From: Gossypium raimondii
Taxonomy: Eukaryota > Streptophyta > Magnoliopsida > Malvales > Malvaceae
Direction of reading: 5' to 3'
DNA length: 64,000 nucleotides
NCBI RefSeq assembly: GCF_025698545.1
Contig: NC_068569.1
Span: 11,904,001 to 11,968,000, forward strand
Shown: positions 24,301 to 35,782 of the stretch, piece by piece
How the letters are laid out: each line of letters begins with the position of its first letter
How positions within the stretch are numbered: the first letter of the stretch is position 1
Notes under the pieces: generated by a model
The model's database searches: none
Told to the model about the DNA's origin: nothing
Seen by the model: the letters and a program-made list of their open reading frames with translations, nothing else
Position numbers and translations under genes: made by a program

Positions 24301-27300
24301 TTATTAGTCTAACAGTCAACACATATTGGAGTTATGGGTGGGGAGTGAATTTAGACTTGAACTCTTGCAAAGAGCTATATCAACTGCGGAAGTAATGAAA
24401 CAAAAACGTGCTCATTTTGAATTTAAAATTAGATCTTGTGTCAGAGACATGCTTAAACATGTCGTATGATTCACTTCTAGCTGTCGCATGATCCATGCAT
24501 GAATGTCGCTGTACCGTGTTCTCTTTGCACACCCACACTCACTGCCTACTATCACTTTCTTGGCCAACTTATGGGTTCTGAACAAATCAGATCATCTCTA
24601 CTTAGTGCATGAACATGATCTTCGAGCATGCTTCTTGGATTGAAAATTGCTTCTTCTTTCTTTTCCTCCATAAATATTTTCTTTAGTCCGTAATTTTCAA
24701 TCAATTTGGGCATGACTATACATTGAGCATTTAAATCTACCCACGTGGAAGATTCGTGCAATCCAATTGACAATGTGATGACTTTGCAGAAGATCTTTGG
24801 ATACGATATCTTTTTCTTTTCATTATTTTTTGGCACTTACAAATAGTCCATTAATTGATTAATAAAACCCCTTTATCCTGCCTTGGTTTGTCTTTAGCAA
24901 TATATTCGTTTGACATCGTCATATAATACGCTGTGCCAAAGATGGCCTACTCCTAAAACCTTTCCTTAATTAGTTCCTTCGGGATTTTATTTGATATACC
25001 ATAATCAAATCAAAGCAAAATGTTTCCTTTTTCTTTTCTTTTTTTTCTAGCCAAAAATGGACTGAATTGATTAATTAGTAAACCATGTCTATCACAATCA
25101 AATTTTATATAATAAATTTATAAAACATATAAAAATAAATGTGATTTTTATTGAAAAAATAAAATACGAAAATTATAAAGTTTTGGGTTGTATTTTTGTA
25201 GAACTAAAGGAATGTGCTTTTTAATGAAAACATTGAACTTCCGATTTGGTGCGTTGGGCCTGTGAATTTATAATGTGGTTGTGGTGGGTGTTGGGAAGCA
25301 TGTGGTTTTAAGCCGAATGCAGCAGGGCTGATGAGTGAACCTAGTTTGAACCTTAACCCTCATCTCATGTGTTTTTCTTTTCCTTTTTCTCGATGTTTCC
25401 AAGAGTTCAAAACAAGATTCACGGACACAATTTCCCATTGCATTCACCACTGAAATGAACGAGCATCCATACCATTCATAATCACATTTATGCAGATAAC
25501 ATTGTGGTCATTTCAAAATGTCATATATATCTCTATGTCTGTTGTTTTTTGGTAGAATATTGCAGATAGAGAAAAATTTAAAAAAAAAGTCGTTTCTTGG
25601 TATAATATAGTTAAAAAAGCTATTTCTCTATGTGCACTGAAAAGGTAGGTGGGATGGGAGTGTGAGTGTTCCTCCATTGTTTCGACGTAAGAGGAAATAT
25701 TGGTTTGGCTAGAGCATAGCGCCAAGGGCCAAATCCCCATATTGCACAAGCAAAACTAACCAACAATATTGCACAATGTTGTTTTTCACCAGTTTGCCTT
25801 CAATATTAATTAGCTCATGTAATTTTGCGGCTGTATTGTAAGAACCCTCTACGTGTCTCTGCTTCCCGATCTCTTGGTAGCCAGTAATATACTTGCCTCC
25901 TTTATATTATAGTTTTGCTGTCAGGTCTCCAACTTGCCTCCTTTATATTATTTACATATATGTTAAATATGTTACATCCAAAAATGACGTTTGTTGCCGT
26001 CTTCGATTATTTACATATATGAAAAATAGCGAGGGGTTAGCCATATTGAACATTTCCAGAGCAAAAACATATATAAATCTTTTGTTTTCCAATATTTTAA
26101 ACACACCTAGAAGTGCATTATGGTTGATATAAATATGTATATAGGTAGATAGTATTATTAGGTTATAATAGTACATTGACCATCGAGAAATCTCTAGTTC
26201 TACGTAAGGATCCTAGAACATTAACATGAAAACGAATAAGGAAGTCGTCACTGAATCATCCCATGAGAGCTTGAAGAGTCAGAGGTTGATTTCAACGCAA
26301 AAGGTCACCAAATGTTCATGGCAAACTGAAATCCAGGAGAGCTTAGAAAGAGATGTACGTGGTTGAATGTACGCTCGACACACAATTGATATTGTGCCAC
26401 ACATTTGTGTTGGGTTAAGGGGATAGTAGCATGCATGCACGTCGATGAATCGAGTTTCAAGCACCTGTCACTTCATGCTGCAATGATGCTCGGATACCAC
26501 GCATGCATGTTTTTAAGGATGAATCTCATGTTATGTAAAATAGGTAACTATATCATCTCATTATCACCCGTTTGAAATTTTAATATATATTTGTTTGAAT
26601 GACCAAAATTTATGCCATTAGTTTCTACCCTAGGGGGCTGCTCCTTGACAATGGGGTTGAGGAAAATCTTTTCTGATTAGTCCTATTTTATTTATGCTTC
26701 AAAAGTGTTTCTTAATTCCTAGCACTAATATAGTGCGACATTCATTTTGCGCTAAAATAACAGAGGTCAACTCCTAAACAAAGTAAGGAGAGAAGACCAA
26801 TGTGTCAGAATTATATGATTAGATGTCGACAAATTTAGTGGAACTTTGAAATACGTGCAAGTAAAAAGTTGATTTTTTGCCTTCAAATTTTTTATGTGTT
26901 CTTTATCACTAAAAACACGTGTACCCTCCGATAAATGCAAATGTAATGTAGTGTGATTTGGGAGATTGTTTGAGTCTATAGATTCAATTTAATTAATATT
27001 TTATATTATTTTTTGAAGTAAAATCTTTAATCACAATGAAAAGCTTATTGTCATAGCGACTGAAATGAAAATTAATGCTAGAAGTGGATGAAGAAAACAT
27101 TGCCAAGCATGTATGTAAGTTTAAAAATTCAATTTAAGGAGTAGTGTTTGGATTAAAGAAGAAAGAACACTTAAGATATTTCCAAGTATTTTGTAAGTGA
27201 TCTTAAAGACGTCACAATAATATTAAATAAAAAAAGAGTTTTATGCAACGTTGCTAAATAAGTTGGGATGAAGATGAATATAAAACTAAAATTTGATCCA

Positions 27301-27549
27301 CCTCTAGCATGGCACACTTTGGGTTATTTCTTTTTGGTATTTTAAACAACTTTAATGGTGTTCTGTCAGTGGCCACCTATGACCTAAGGGAAATTGTAGT
27401 AAGGATTGAGTGGGTTTTCTTTTTTAGTTCTTCTTTCACCTATCCTTTAGAATCCAAACTCCAAAGGAAAGGTTGGGTATACAAATTATCCAATGGAAGT
27501 GGAGGGAGCAAAGGTGGCCACTCCCTTTTCTCTAACTGGAAACCTTAGA
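21309..27549. other. intergenic, no gene supported
   Basis: The first 350 bp or so after the E1-beta stop are probably 3' untranslated sequence. Beyond that I see only AT-rich sequence, a run of ten C at about 23064-23073, and short frames with no family signature on either strand. A PBS-like CTTGGTATCAGA near 24275 hints at a decayed retroelement but lacks supporting features. Confidence 0.5.
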
Positions 27550-27558
27550 TTAAATAAA

Positions 27559-28008
27559 GGGTTAATGTCAAAGTTAGCCCTCAATATTTACATTTTTTTA
27601 ATCATTTTTGGTCTTTATTCTTTTTTTCTTCTAATTAAATTTAACCATTAATCTTGAATTCTTTTAATGATGTTGGCATGAAAACCCGTGTATACTTCAT
27701 GCTAACATGGCACTATGTCTTGTATGTCATTCCAACAAATAATTTAAAAATTATAAGAATAATAAAATAATAAAAAATTCAAAAAAATTATAAAAAGGTC
27801 ATAAGAATTCAAAAAGTTAGCATGGAGTACATCTAGATTTCCATGCGAGCTACTATGTTTAAAAATTTAACGTTTTCGTCAATATTTCCATTTAAAAAAC
27901 AATAATTCGACTTTTGTTGAAAGGTTGAAAGTCAAATTTAGCTCAAGAAAAAGTAATGACCAAATTAACAAAAATGTAAACGTTGAGAGCTAAATTTGAC
28001 ATTATGCC
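27559..28008. mobile_element. Mutator-type MITE, 450 bp
   Basis: Terminal inverted repeats of about 60 bp pair GGGTTAATGTCAAAGTTAGC ... ACATTTTTTTAATC with the reverse of 27945-28008 (GGCATAATGTCAAATTTAGC ... ACATTTTTGTTAATTTGGTC). The element is flanked by TTAAATAAA at 27550-27558 and again at 28009-28017, a perfect 9-bp target duplication, the size made by Mutator-type transposases. There is no coding frame inside, so it is non-autonomous. Confidence 0.85.
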
Positions 28009-28094
28009 TTAAATAAATAGATACACTACGCTTCAACATTTTTTACATTCTAGGAATAGAGTTTATGTTGTCCTGAATATTTAGCGCGTAATGT

Positions 28095-28298
28095 CATAAC
28101 ACTATCGCCACAAATCTCATTAAGGACAACTATCATATCGAGTCTAATCTCATTTAATAAGTTTAACTCTTTTAAGGTCACCAACTCATAGAAAAGTCAC
28201 ATCTACTCTACTCTTCGTATTCACAAATCTCAAAATGATTAAATCCTATCCATACCCTAAATTGAGCTTAGGATTTGGCTCTACCAAAAGACCATTAT
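28095..28298 (+). mobile_element. possible copia-like LTR, left part (U3), split by the large LTR nest
   Basis: TGTCATAACACTATCG at 28095 could be the start of a short LTR that resumes at 39292 beyond the nest. The evidence is the TATA-containing, PBS-followed right part described at 39292-39590. No second LTR was found, so this is a weak call. Confidence 0.3.
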
Positions 28299-29879
28299 TG
28301 TAGCACCCCTAACCTGAATTCGTCGTCAAAACAGGGTTATAGAGCATTACCAGACTTTACAGATCAATTAATCAGACATTTCATATAATATAGCATTCAT
28401 ATCAGAAACCAATCAAAATCAAACATATTGTCCCTTATATGAGCTCTCAAGGCCCAAAATACACGTTAGAAATAAGTCGAGACTAGATCAGGTACTCAAA
28501 GAATTTTTCAAAAAACGTTGAAAGTTTTCAAAGTTGCAGGGGACATATAACCGTGTGACTCATATGGTTAGGAGACATGCCTGTGTCTCAGGCCATGTGG
28601 GCATTCCAAATAGGGACACACGGTCATGTCCATGCCCGTGTAACTCTCTGACTTGCCCATGTTCATGCCCCTGTCACACAGCCAAGTCACACGCTCGTGT
28701 GCTAGGCCGTGTTGAGCATACTATTGCGCAATTAAAAGATACAGGGGACATGTTGACACCATTTTTTTGTAAACAGGGTCGACTTGGATTTTAAAAATGA
28801 ACATGGGAGTCTCCACCAATCCTTTTTAATGAGGTGTGATCGGGTCACCTCGAAAAGTGGTTGTTTTTAATAAACGATTTGATTTTATTAAAACAACGAT
28901 TTTGGTCCACAAAATTTAGAAAAACGGGTTCGAGAGTCGATTACGTACGAGGAAGGATTAGCACCCTCGTAACGCCTAAAATTGGTACCTAGTTGATTAA
29001 TTAGTGTCTTGGTGTCGAAAATTGAAGATTTTGAAGAGATTTAAAATACGATCTTTATATTTAAAACTCATATAAATCGAATTATATGTTAAGGCCCTCT
29101 CATTTCAGAGAGAGAAAATGTCACACCCAATGGGTTAGGACATGATATTTCAGATCCTCAAAAATGAGCTTGTCCTTTAAAAAGAACTCATGCAATGAAA
29201 TTTAAAAAGATATTCAATTGTTTAAGTTAGATTAAGAAATCGAAACCCAATACGTTAGGGCCCAATTTCTCAAAATTCCAAACATTGAATATTGCCTTTA
29301 TTGTTTTAGGAAAAACCCTCATCTCAAGAAAACAATATGTCATATCCAATGCGTTAGGACACAACGTATCGAATTCCCGATGCGAGAATAAATGCCAAAA
29401 TTTAGCTATTTAAAAAGATATTCAACTATCTCGGGTTTAGAAAAGAGATCATGTCCCGTAAGTTAGAACACGATCTTTTGTTAATCTTCCGAGATCGTTT
29501 AAAAACACTTATGTTTGAAAAGATTCGTATATTTAGATTTATCAAGGAAAATCGAAATCCCGTAGTTAGGGTACGACTTTTTCGAATCTCAAAATACGAA
29601 ATGCTATTTACTTAAAACAAATTTTAATATATCGAGTAAAAATGAAACACGATGTTGCAGTAAAAAATGTGAAAATAAATTACATTGTTGGTATACATAA
29701 TAATAAATACGATGATACAAGCATAAATAACACGAATGACAACAAATAAAAGATAAATAAAAAGACGAATCAATTATGTAAGATAATAAGTAAATAAACA
29801 AGTTGAATTAAAATATCTTTAAAATAAAATGGGCACATAAACAAAAAGTAAACATCATGCGAAACAACGAAACAATAAA

Positions 29880-30260
29880 GGAAACAAATAAAAATTATAA
29901 AATATAAAATATATATATGTGTATATACATAAAATTATAAAAATATGAAAAATATATGTATGTATATATATTTTAAAATTATAAAATATAAAATATATGT
30001 AAGTATGTGTATATACATATATAGGTATATAAATTAAAATATGTATATATGTATATAAAAATATGAATTATAAAAAATATATACAAGTATTTATATATAT
30101 ATTTATAAAATTTTAAAATGTATATAGATATATATATGTATATATAAAATATAAAATATATATATAAAATACATATATTTTAAAATATAAAATATATATA
30201 TAAGTATGTATATAAATTAAAATATGTATATATATTAGAAAAATATATGTAAGTATATAT
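29880..30260. repeat. (AT)-rich low complexity block in F2 LTR copy A
   Basis: A long run of TATATA, AAAATATA and GTATATAT words. The matching block in copy B lies at about 37180-37450. Both read as long hydrophobic frames that are artefacts of the composition. Confidence 0.8.
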
Positions 30261-30298
30261 ATGTAACAAAATTTGAAATTAAAAAGGTATAAATGAGT

Positions 30299-30299
30299 A

Positions 30300-30355
<56 letters not shown>
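30299..30355. repeat. (TAA)n microsatellite, about 19 units
   Basis: A near-perfect run of ATA ATA ATA units. It gives artificial poly-Leu and poly-Ile frames. Confidence 0.95.
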
Positions 30356-30358
<3 letters not shown>

Positions 30359-30486
30359 CAACAGAACTAAATTGAAAATAAAACAAAATCCCAGGGGAGA
30401 AATCAGAAATAAAATAAGGCAAAGGACCGAATTGTACTACTCGAATGAAACGGAGGGACCGAAATAGAATATATCCCACCCCACAA

Positions 30487-33285
30487 TGTAATGGCCTGAA
30501 TTTTCAGTGGTGTCGGAACGGTGATTCAAGATCACTAAATCCGACAAGTGAGTAGAAAATATTATTAATTTAGTGAGTATAAGTTAAATGTGAAGTTAGG
30601 AAAATTTTTGAAATAGTGAATAGTGTACTAAGAATAAATATTAAAATAATTAGAATCGAAAATGAGGTATCGAAACCCTAAATTCATAAAATGAGCCATA
30701 AACATTTTTAGAAATATTTATAGAGTGTCATTGAGTTGGTATTAAAGTTTCGTTAGAAAATTCTAACGTTTGGGTGGTCAATTAATTAAAAAGAACTAAA
30801 CTGAAAATAATGCAAAATTTGTTTAAAAAGTGATTAAATAGCTTAAGTGATAAAAAAGGAGGGACTTAAGGCATAAACATGCCAATATGGGATAGTTGAG
30901 ACGGCATAAGAGAAGAAAAAAATCTGAAAAAGTGATGTAATAAGGGCAAAATTGGAAATTTTGTAAAAATTAACAAATAAAAATCTTAATTAAAAGAGTT
31001 TCTAGGTAGTTCTTCATGTTTATCAGCCAAGAACGCCATTTAAGAGTCCCTCCAAGCTTATTTTTCATATATTTGAATCATGTAAGTTTAATTCTTGGTT
31101 ATTTCTTCTAATTTTTGTGATTTTGATACTTTTACAATTAGGTCCAACTAATTATTTCATTAGTTTTTGATTTCATGGCTGATTTTGAGAGTTTCCATTG
31201 ATGAGTGTTAAATTTTTATGATGAATGAACATGGAATTAAAGTTTTAATTTTATTATATGATGATTTTATTAAGTGATTTTGATAGAAATTGATATTAGG
31301 GACCTAGTTGTGAAAAAGTTTAGAATTAGGGTTTGGTGTTGCGATTTTGAATATCAAAGGCTATATAGTAGTGTAAAATAGTTGTACAAGGTGTTAATTG
31401 AGAAAAATTAGATCAATTGAGGGGTTAATTGAGAAAGGACCGAATTGTATAAACTGTGAAATTTGGGGCAAAATGGAAATCAACATTTTGCACTAAAGCA
31501 GTTTTGGACAGCAGCAGTAGCCTAACTTTGAAAAATCACCAAAAATTGTGGGAATTGAATTAGAGGATTAATAAAATATGAAATTAAAACTTATTGAGTC
31601 TAGTTTCTCATAGAAGAAATGTGTAAGCAATGGAATTGTAAATCATGAGATATAGTAAATTTTGTGAGACAAGGTTAGAATGATTTCGGGTTTCCCTGTT
31701 CTGACTTTGGAAATTCATAAAAAATTGAAGAAAAATAATTAGAGAATCAAATTTATATATTTAAAATCCTGAATGAGTTTATTTTCAGGAGAAACAAATG
31801 GTAACATCATTCAAATCCCGTACGAGGATATAATTAATTTTTAATGAAGAAGGGTCGGAACTGTCAAACATTAGAAAAGGGGTGACTTTAAAGAATAAAC
31901 TGTACTTATTGGCTAAACCAAAAATTCTGAAAACTTTATGGTGAGAAGATATGTGAGTCTAGTTTCAGGAAAAATTTACGAATCCTAATGTGGAGTTCTT
32001 TAGCTCAAGATAAAAATAATTTAGTGACTATGACACGGATGGACAGCATTGAATACACATAAGTAAATAGTGAAATTATGGATAATGTTACTTATAAGCA
32101 GGTTATAAACATTAAGGATGTGAAATAGAGTGAAGTTGAAATTAATACTGATAACTGAATGATTTTAAAATGATAGATCGAGAACCCAAACCAAGCCGAG
32201 GAAAAGAAAAAGTAGCTGATTAGTCCCTGAACTTTTACAAATTCTGCAAATCGACCTAGGTAAGTTCATATGGCTGAAATTTAATGATTAAATGTTAATT
32301 TCATGAATTATATAATGTATGATGAAGTATATTTATTTTTGAAATGAGAATAAAATAAAAATTTGAAAACTGAATAAATGATCAAATTGAGCGGAACGTC
32401 GGATTTGAGTACTTTTGATCAGTGACAAGTGATAAGTAGTAGCTTCAGCTACACTTATGTGATCAGTGACAAGTGACAAGTGATAAGTAGTAGCTTCAGT
32501 TGCACTTATCTGATCAGTGACAAGTGGCAAGTGATAAGTGGTAGCTTAGCTACACTTATCTGATCAGGGACAAGTGATAAGTGATCATACGTAAGACCAT
32601 AGTTATATTATGGCCAAGTGGAAGTGAAGTACTCAATTTTCCGTAACCGTTCCCTAATTTTGATTAAGGATGGTAAGTGACAAATGGGCCCAAAAGAATT
32701 ATAGTAAAAGGATAAGTAGTAGTGAGTTTATACCAAGGGACTCACCAGTGATTGTGGTTGACAGGTAAACTTAGTAATGGTGTATAATGTATAAGTGTAT
32801 AAATGTTTGATAAGATTTATGTTTTATGCCTATGAACTTACTAAGTTTCTATAAGCTTACTTGAGTGTATTCAATGTCTCTTGTAGATTGACGTGAAAAT
32901 ATACAGAGGATCGGATCAACACTGAGGATCACACTATCTAGATTTTCTCTAGTAGCTTTTGTAAATTTCCTTTTTGATTTATATGGCATGTATATAGTTT
33001 GATGATAATATAAATACTAAAACTTGTTTAATGAATATGAATTAAAGTAAAGTGTGATGAATATGCTAAATAGTATAATTATAATTGAAGTATAATTGAA
33101 ATAGATTGGTTGGTTTGGATTGGTTCCAGTTTTAAAAATTACAGGGAAGGTTGAATATTTATAAAGGGATTATATTGAGTTTTTATTAAAAAAAATTTTT
33201 GAGACTTTGCGAAAAATTAATTAGGTAAACTTCGGTAATGCCTCGTACCCTATTTCGGCGATGAATATGGGTAGGGGGTATTACA
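30487..33285 (+). mobile_element. F1-family solo LTR nested in F2 copy A
   Basis: It starts TGTAATGGCCTGAATTTTCAG and ends GGGTAGGGGGTATTACA. CACAA flanks it on both sides (30482-30486 and 33286-33290), a perfect 5-bp duplication. F2 copy B reads GTCACAAAACACGC (reverse strand near 36775) at the place where copy A is interrupted, which confirms the empty-site sequence. At 2799 bp it is one LTR long. The repeat block at 32405-32600 matches that of the LTR at 4779-10675, so those two belong to one subgroup. Confidence 0.92.
32405..32600 (+). repeat. tandem repeat in F1 LTR, about 4 copies
   Basis: The unit GATCAGTGACAAGTGATAAG followed by TAGTAGCTTCAGCTACACTT. It is the same repeat, in the other orientation, as 5378-5636. 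Confidence 0.8.
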
Positions 33286-34355
33286 CACAAAACGCGTCAC
33301 TTTGCGCGGGACCAAAATGAAACAAAATTAAAATTATGCGGCAAAATTAAAATAAAAGAAAAGAAAGAGAAATGACCAAATTGCAACACGTCGCAAAAGT
33401 GGAAGGATCGCACGCGCAAATAACCCATTTTTAAAAAACGCGCGGATCCTCTCTTGGAGCGGGTCGGGTCACACACGGATAGGCCTATAACGGTATCGGT
33501 TTGGCATCTGTGGTTTGAGCCCAAAACGGCACCGTTTTATATCCTTATAAAAGTCAAAAAAATTTCTTTTTACTCATTTCTGCCACTGTTTTCTTAAAAA
33601 AAAATCAAAGGTTTCTTTTTTTTTCTCAACACTCCCCCATATCCGGCCACGGCTCCCATCTGTGGCCACCATGCCGGCTGCCGGTTGCCGGCGTAGGTGC
33701 CGCCGCTCACGGTGGCCGAAAAATAAAAAAGACCTTTTCACTCATTTTTTTCGAGCAAAGCCTCGATTTGGTGTTAAAACAGTCCAAAAGGCTCCCAAAA
33801 GCGAAAAAAAAGAAAAAAAAATAAAAACCCTTCAGTTTCCCCTCGCCGCCGGTGGGGTCCTTTCGGCAAGCCGGTTGGCCTGACCACCCTCAAGATGGAG
33901 GAGTCTCCGATTACGCCCCAAAGGTAACAAATTTCACCCCTTTTTTACTCAATAATATTTATTTTATTTATTTCGGAAAGAAAAAATAATAATAATAATA
34001 ATAAGAAAGGCACCTTGGTTTTTTTGAATCTGTTTCAAACTTTCCTTCTTCTTTTTTTGTATTTAGAATCAGTGTTTTTTCAAAAAAGAAAAAGAAACCC
34101 TTACAAATTGCTTTCTTAGGGTTTTATAGCCATTTTTACAAGATTTTTTTAATATTTGTTGTCATTTCTCTGACTCTTGCAGGAGCAAGTGGTGCAAGTG
34201 GCAGGCGAATGGAGGAGTAGGTGGCAGCAGAGGGCAGGTGACCAGAAGACTATGACGCTAGGCTAGGGTTGCTATTTCTGTTTTGTATTTTGGGCCGTGG
34301 GAAATTGGGCTACTGATTGTTTTGATTTGGTCCCGGGCTGAATTGGCTTACAACA

Positions 34356-35782
34356 GGACACATGGCCGTGTCACCTGGCCGTGTGTGACACGCCCGTGTG
34401 GACAAAAATAGGTCATTTCCAAGCCACATTTCTCACCCAATTTGGGACCAACCTAAACACAACAATTTGCATATCAAAAAGTCATAACAAGGTATTCAAA
34501 TCAAGCCAAAATCAAATCTTAAACATGTATTTTCACAACATACAACCAATATGCCTTTAGGCACCTCAAATGATAACTTAATAACATGTCAACCAAATAT
34601 CCAAATTTACCTAGATATTCAAATGCATATATGCATAATTGTACCAAATATACTATTTCAAACCTATTATCAATATACCTATAAGTTTTCCATCATTCAA
34701 CCATATCAAGTACACATTAAATATGTTAAGGCCACATATATAAACACATCAAAATATATCAAACACAAGCCATTAAAATGGCTTGCCTCAACAAAACATT
34801 TATATACCAACATTGGCCAAAATATCCTATACATGCTATTATAACCGGAATTAATTTACTGAAAGTACCAAAACAGCCGATGGATAGTGTGAAATAGCTC
34901 CGACCAGCTTCTAACCCGAAGAAGCTTCCGAATTACTATAAAACATGGAAAATAACACAGAGTAAGCATTTAAGCTTAGTAAGTTCGTATAATACAAAAT
35001 TTAACTTACCATATTTCCACAAAATAGGTAAGTAAACATAGCATATCTCAATCAATTTGGCCAAAAGCCTAAACACATGATCACCAACATATTAGCCATG
35101 AAAATCACATATAAAATCCAACACACATGGTTGAATTCATCAAATAATCATATATCATGTATTTCATGTATATACCGGTAATAATTCATATCAAACTCAT
35201 GGTTGGATACACGGGTAGTACACACGAGGTGTATTGGACTGTAATTCGTCAATTCATATTCATGTATGCTCATACGAACTGAATAACGGGAAGCTCATGC
35301 GAGCTAAATAACGGGAAACTCATGTGAGCTGTATAATGGGAAGCTCATACGAGCTGAGTATCGGGAAGCTCATGCGAGCTAAGTATCAGGAAACTCATGT
35401 GAGCTAAATATCGGGAAGCTCATAAGAGCTGTGGTGTATCCGCAACACATGCAAGACCACAACCAAATCGGTAATCTTAATGACATGTCATTTGTATCCT
35501 ACGAATTTCATAAGGTTCAAACGAGACTCGGTAATTTTTGGATAAGCAATCGGTATTTATTCTTGGCAATTGTACAATTCATAAGAAATAAATCAAATTA
35601 ACACATATAAATGTACAATTTAATTACACGAACTTACCTCAAAAAATGTACGTAGATATGAAGGCGACTAATCCAATATTTTTCCTTTGCTTCGATCTAA
35701 CTCCATGCTAGGTCTATCAGGATCTATACAAATAAATTTAACTCAATTCAATATAATTCATATTCAATTTAGTCCAGCATAT
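34356..35782 (-). mobile_element. middle piece of the F1 solo LTR between the two F2 copies
   Basis: This is the centre of the 28299-39286 LTR, now between two F2 insertions. It begins ACACATGGCCGTGTCACCTG and ends just before ATTGTAAGACCC. It belongs to the same LTR as 28299-28750 and 38434-39286. It has no coding function. Confidence 0.75.
35288..35437. repeat. 25-bp tandem repeat, six units
   Basis: The unit is GGGAAGCTCATGCGAGCTAA followed by ATAAC, with variants such as GGGAAACTCATGTGAGCTGT. A further partial unit precedes it at 35269. AGCTC...GAGCT inside each unit is palindromic. Confidence 0.9.

Larger units (their letters stand above)
28751..34355 (+). mobile_element. F2-family LTR copy A, interrupted by an F1 solo LTR
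   Basis: It starts TGTTGACACCATTTTTTTG and ends GGCTTACAACA with GGACA at both ends (28746-28750 and 34356-34360), a 5-bp target duplication. Its sequence is the reverse complement of copy B (35783-38433) along the whole length outside the nested insert, for example the 'cacgatctt' and 'gttaggacacaacgtatcgaattcc' stretches. Less the nested F1 LTR (2799 + 5 bp) it is about 2800 bp. It carries a core promoter-like TTATAAAA at 33545-33552, then a leader containing GC-rich sequence (33640-33900). The Arg-rich frame there is not a protein gene. No gag-pol, so again a solo LTR. Confidence 0.82.

Noticed and set aside
30113..30479. Poly-Leu and poly-Ile frames
   Set aside because: Translation of a (TAA)n microsatellite and the AT-rich block in F2 copy A.
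33662..33883. Arg-rich 73-codon frame
   Set aside because: It is within the GC-rich leader of an F2 LTR; copy B (36360-36600) has no matching open frame.
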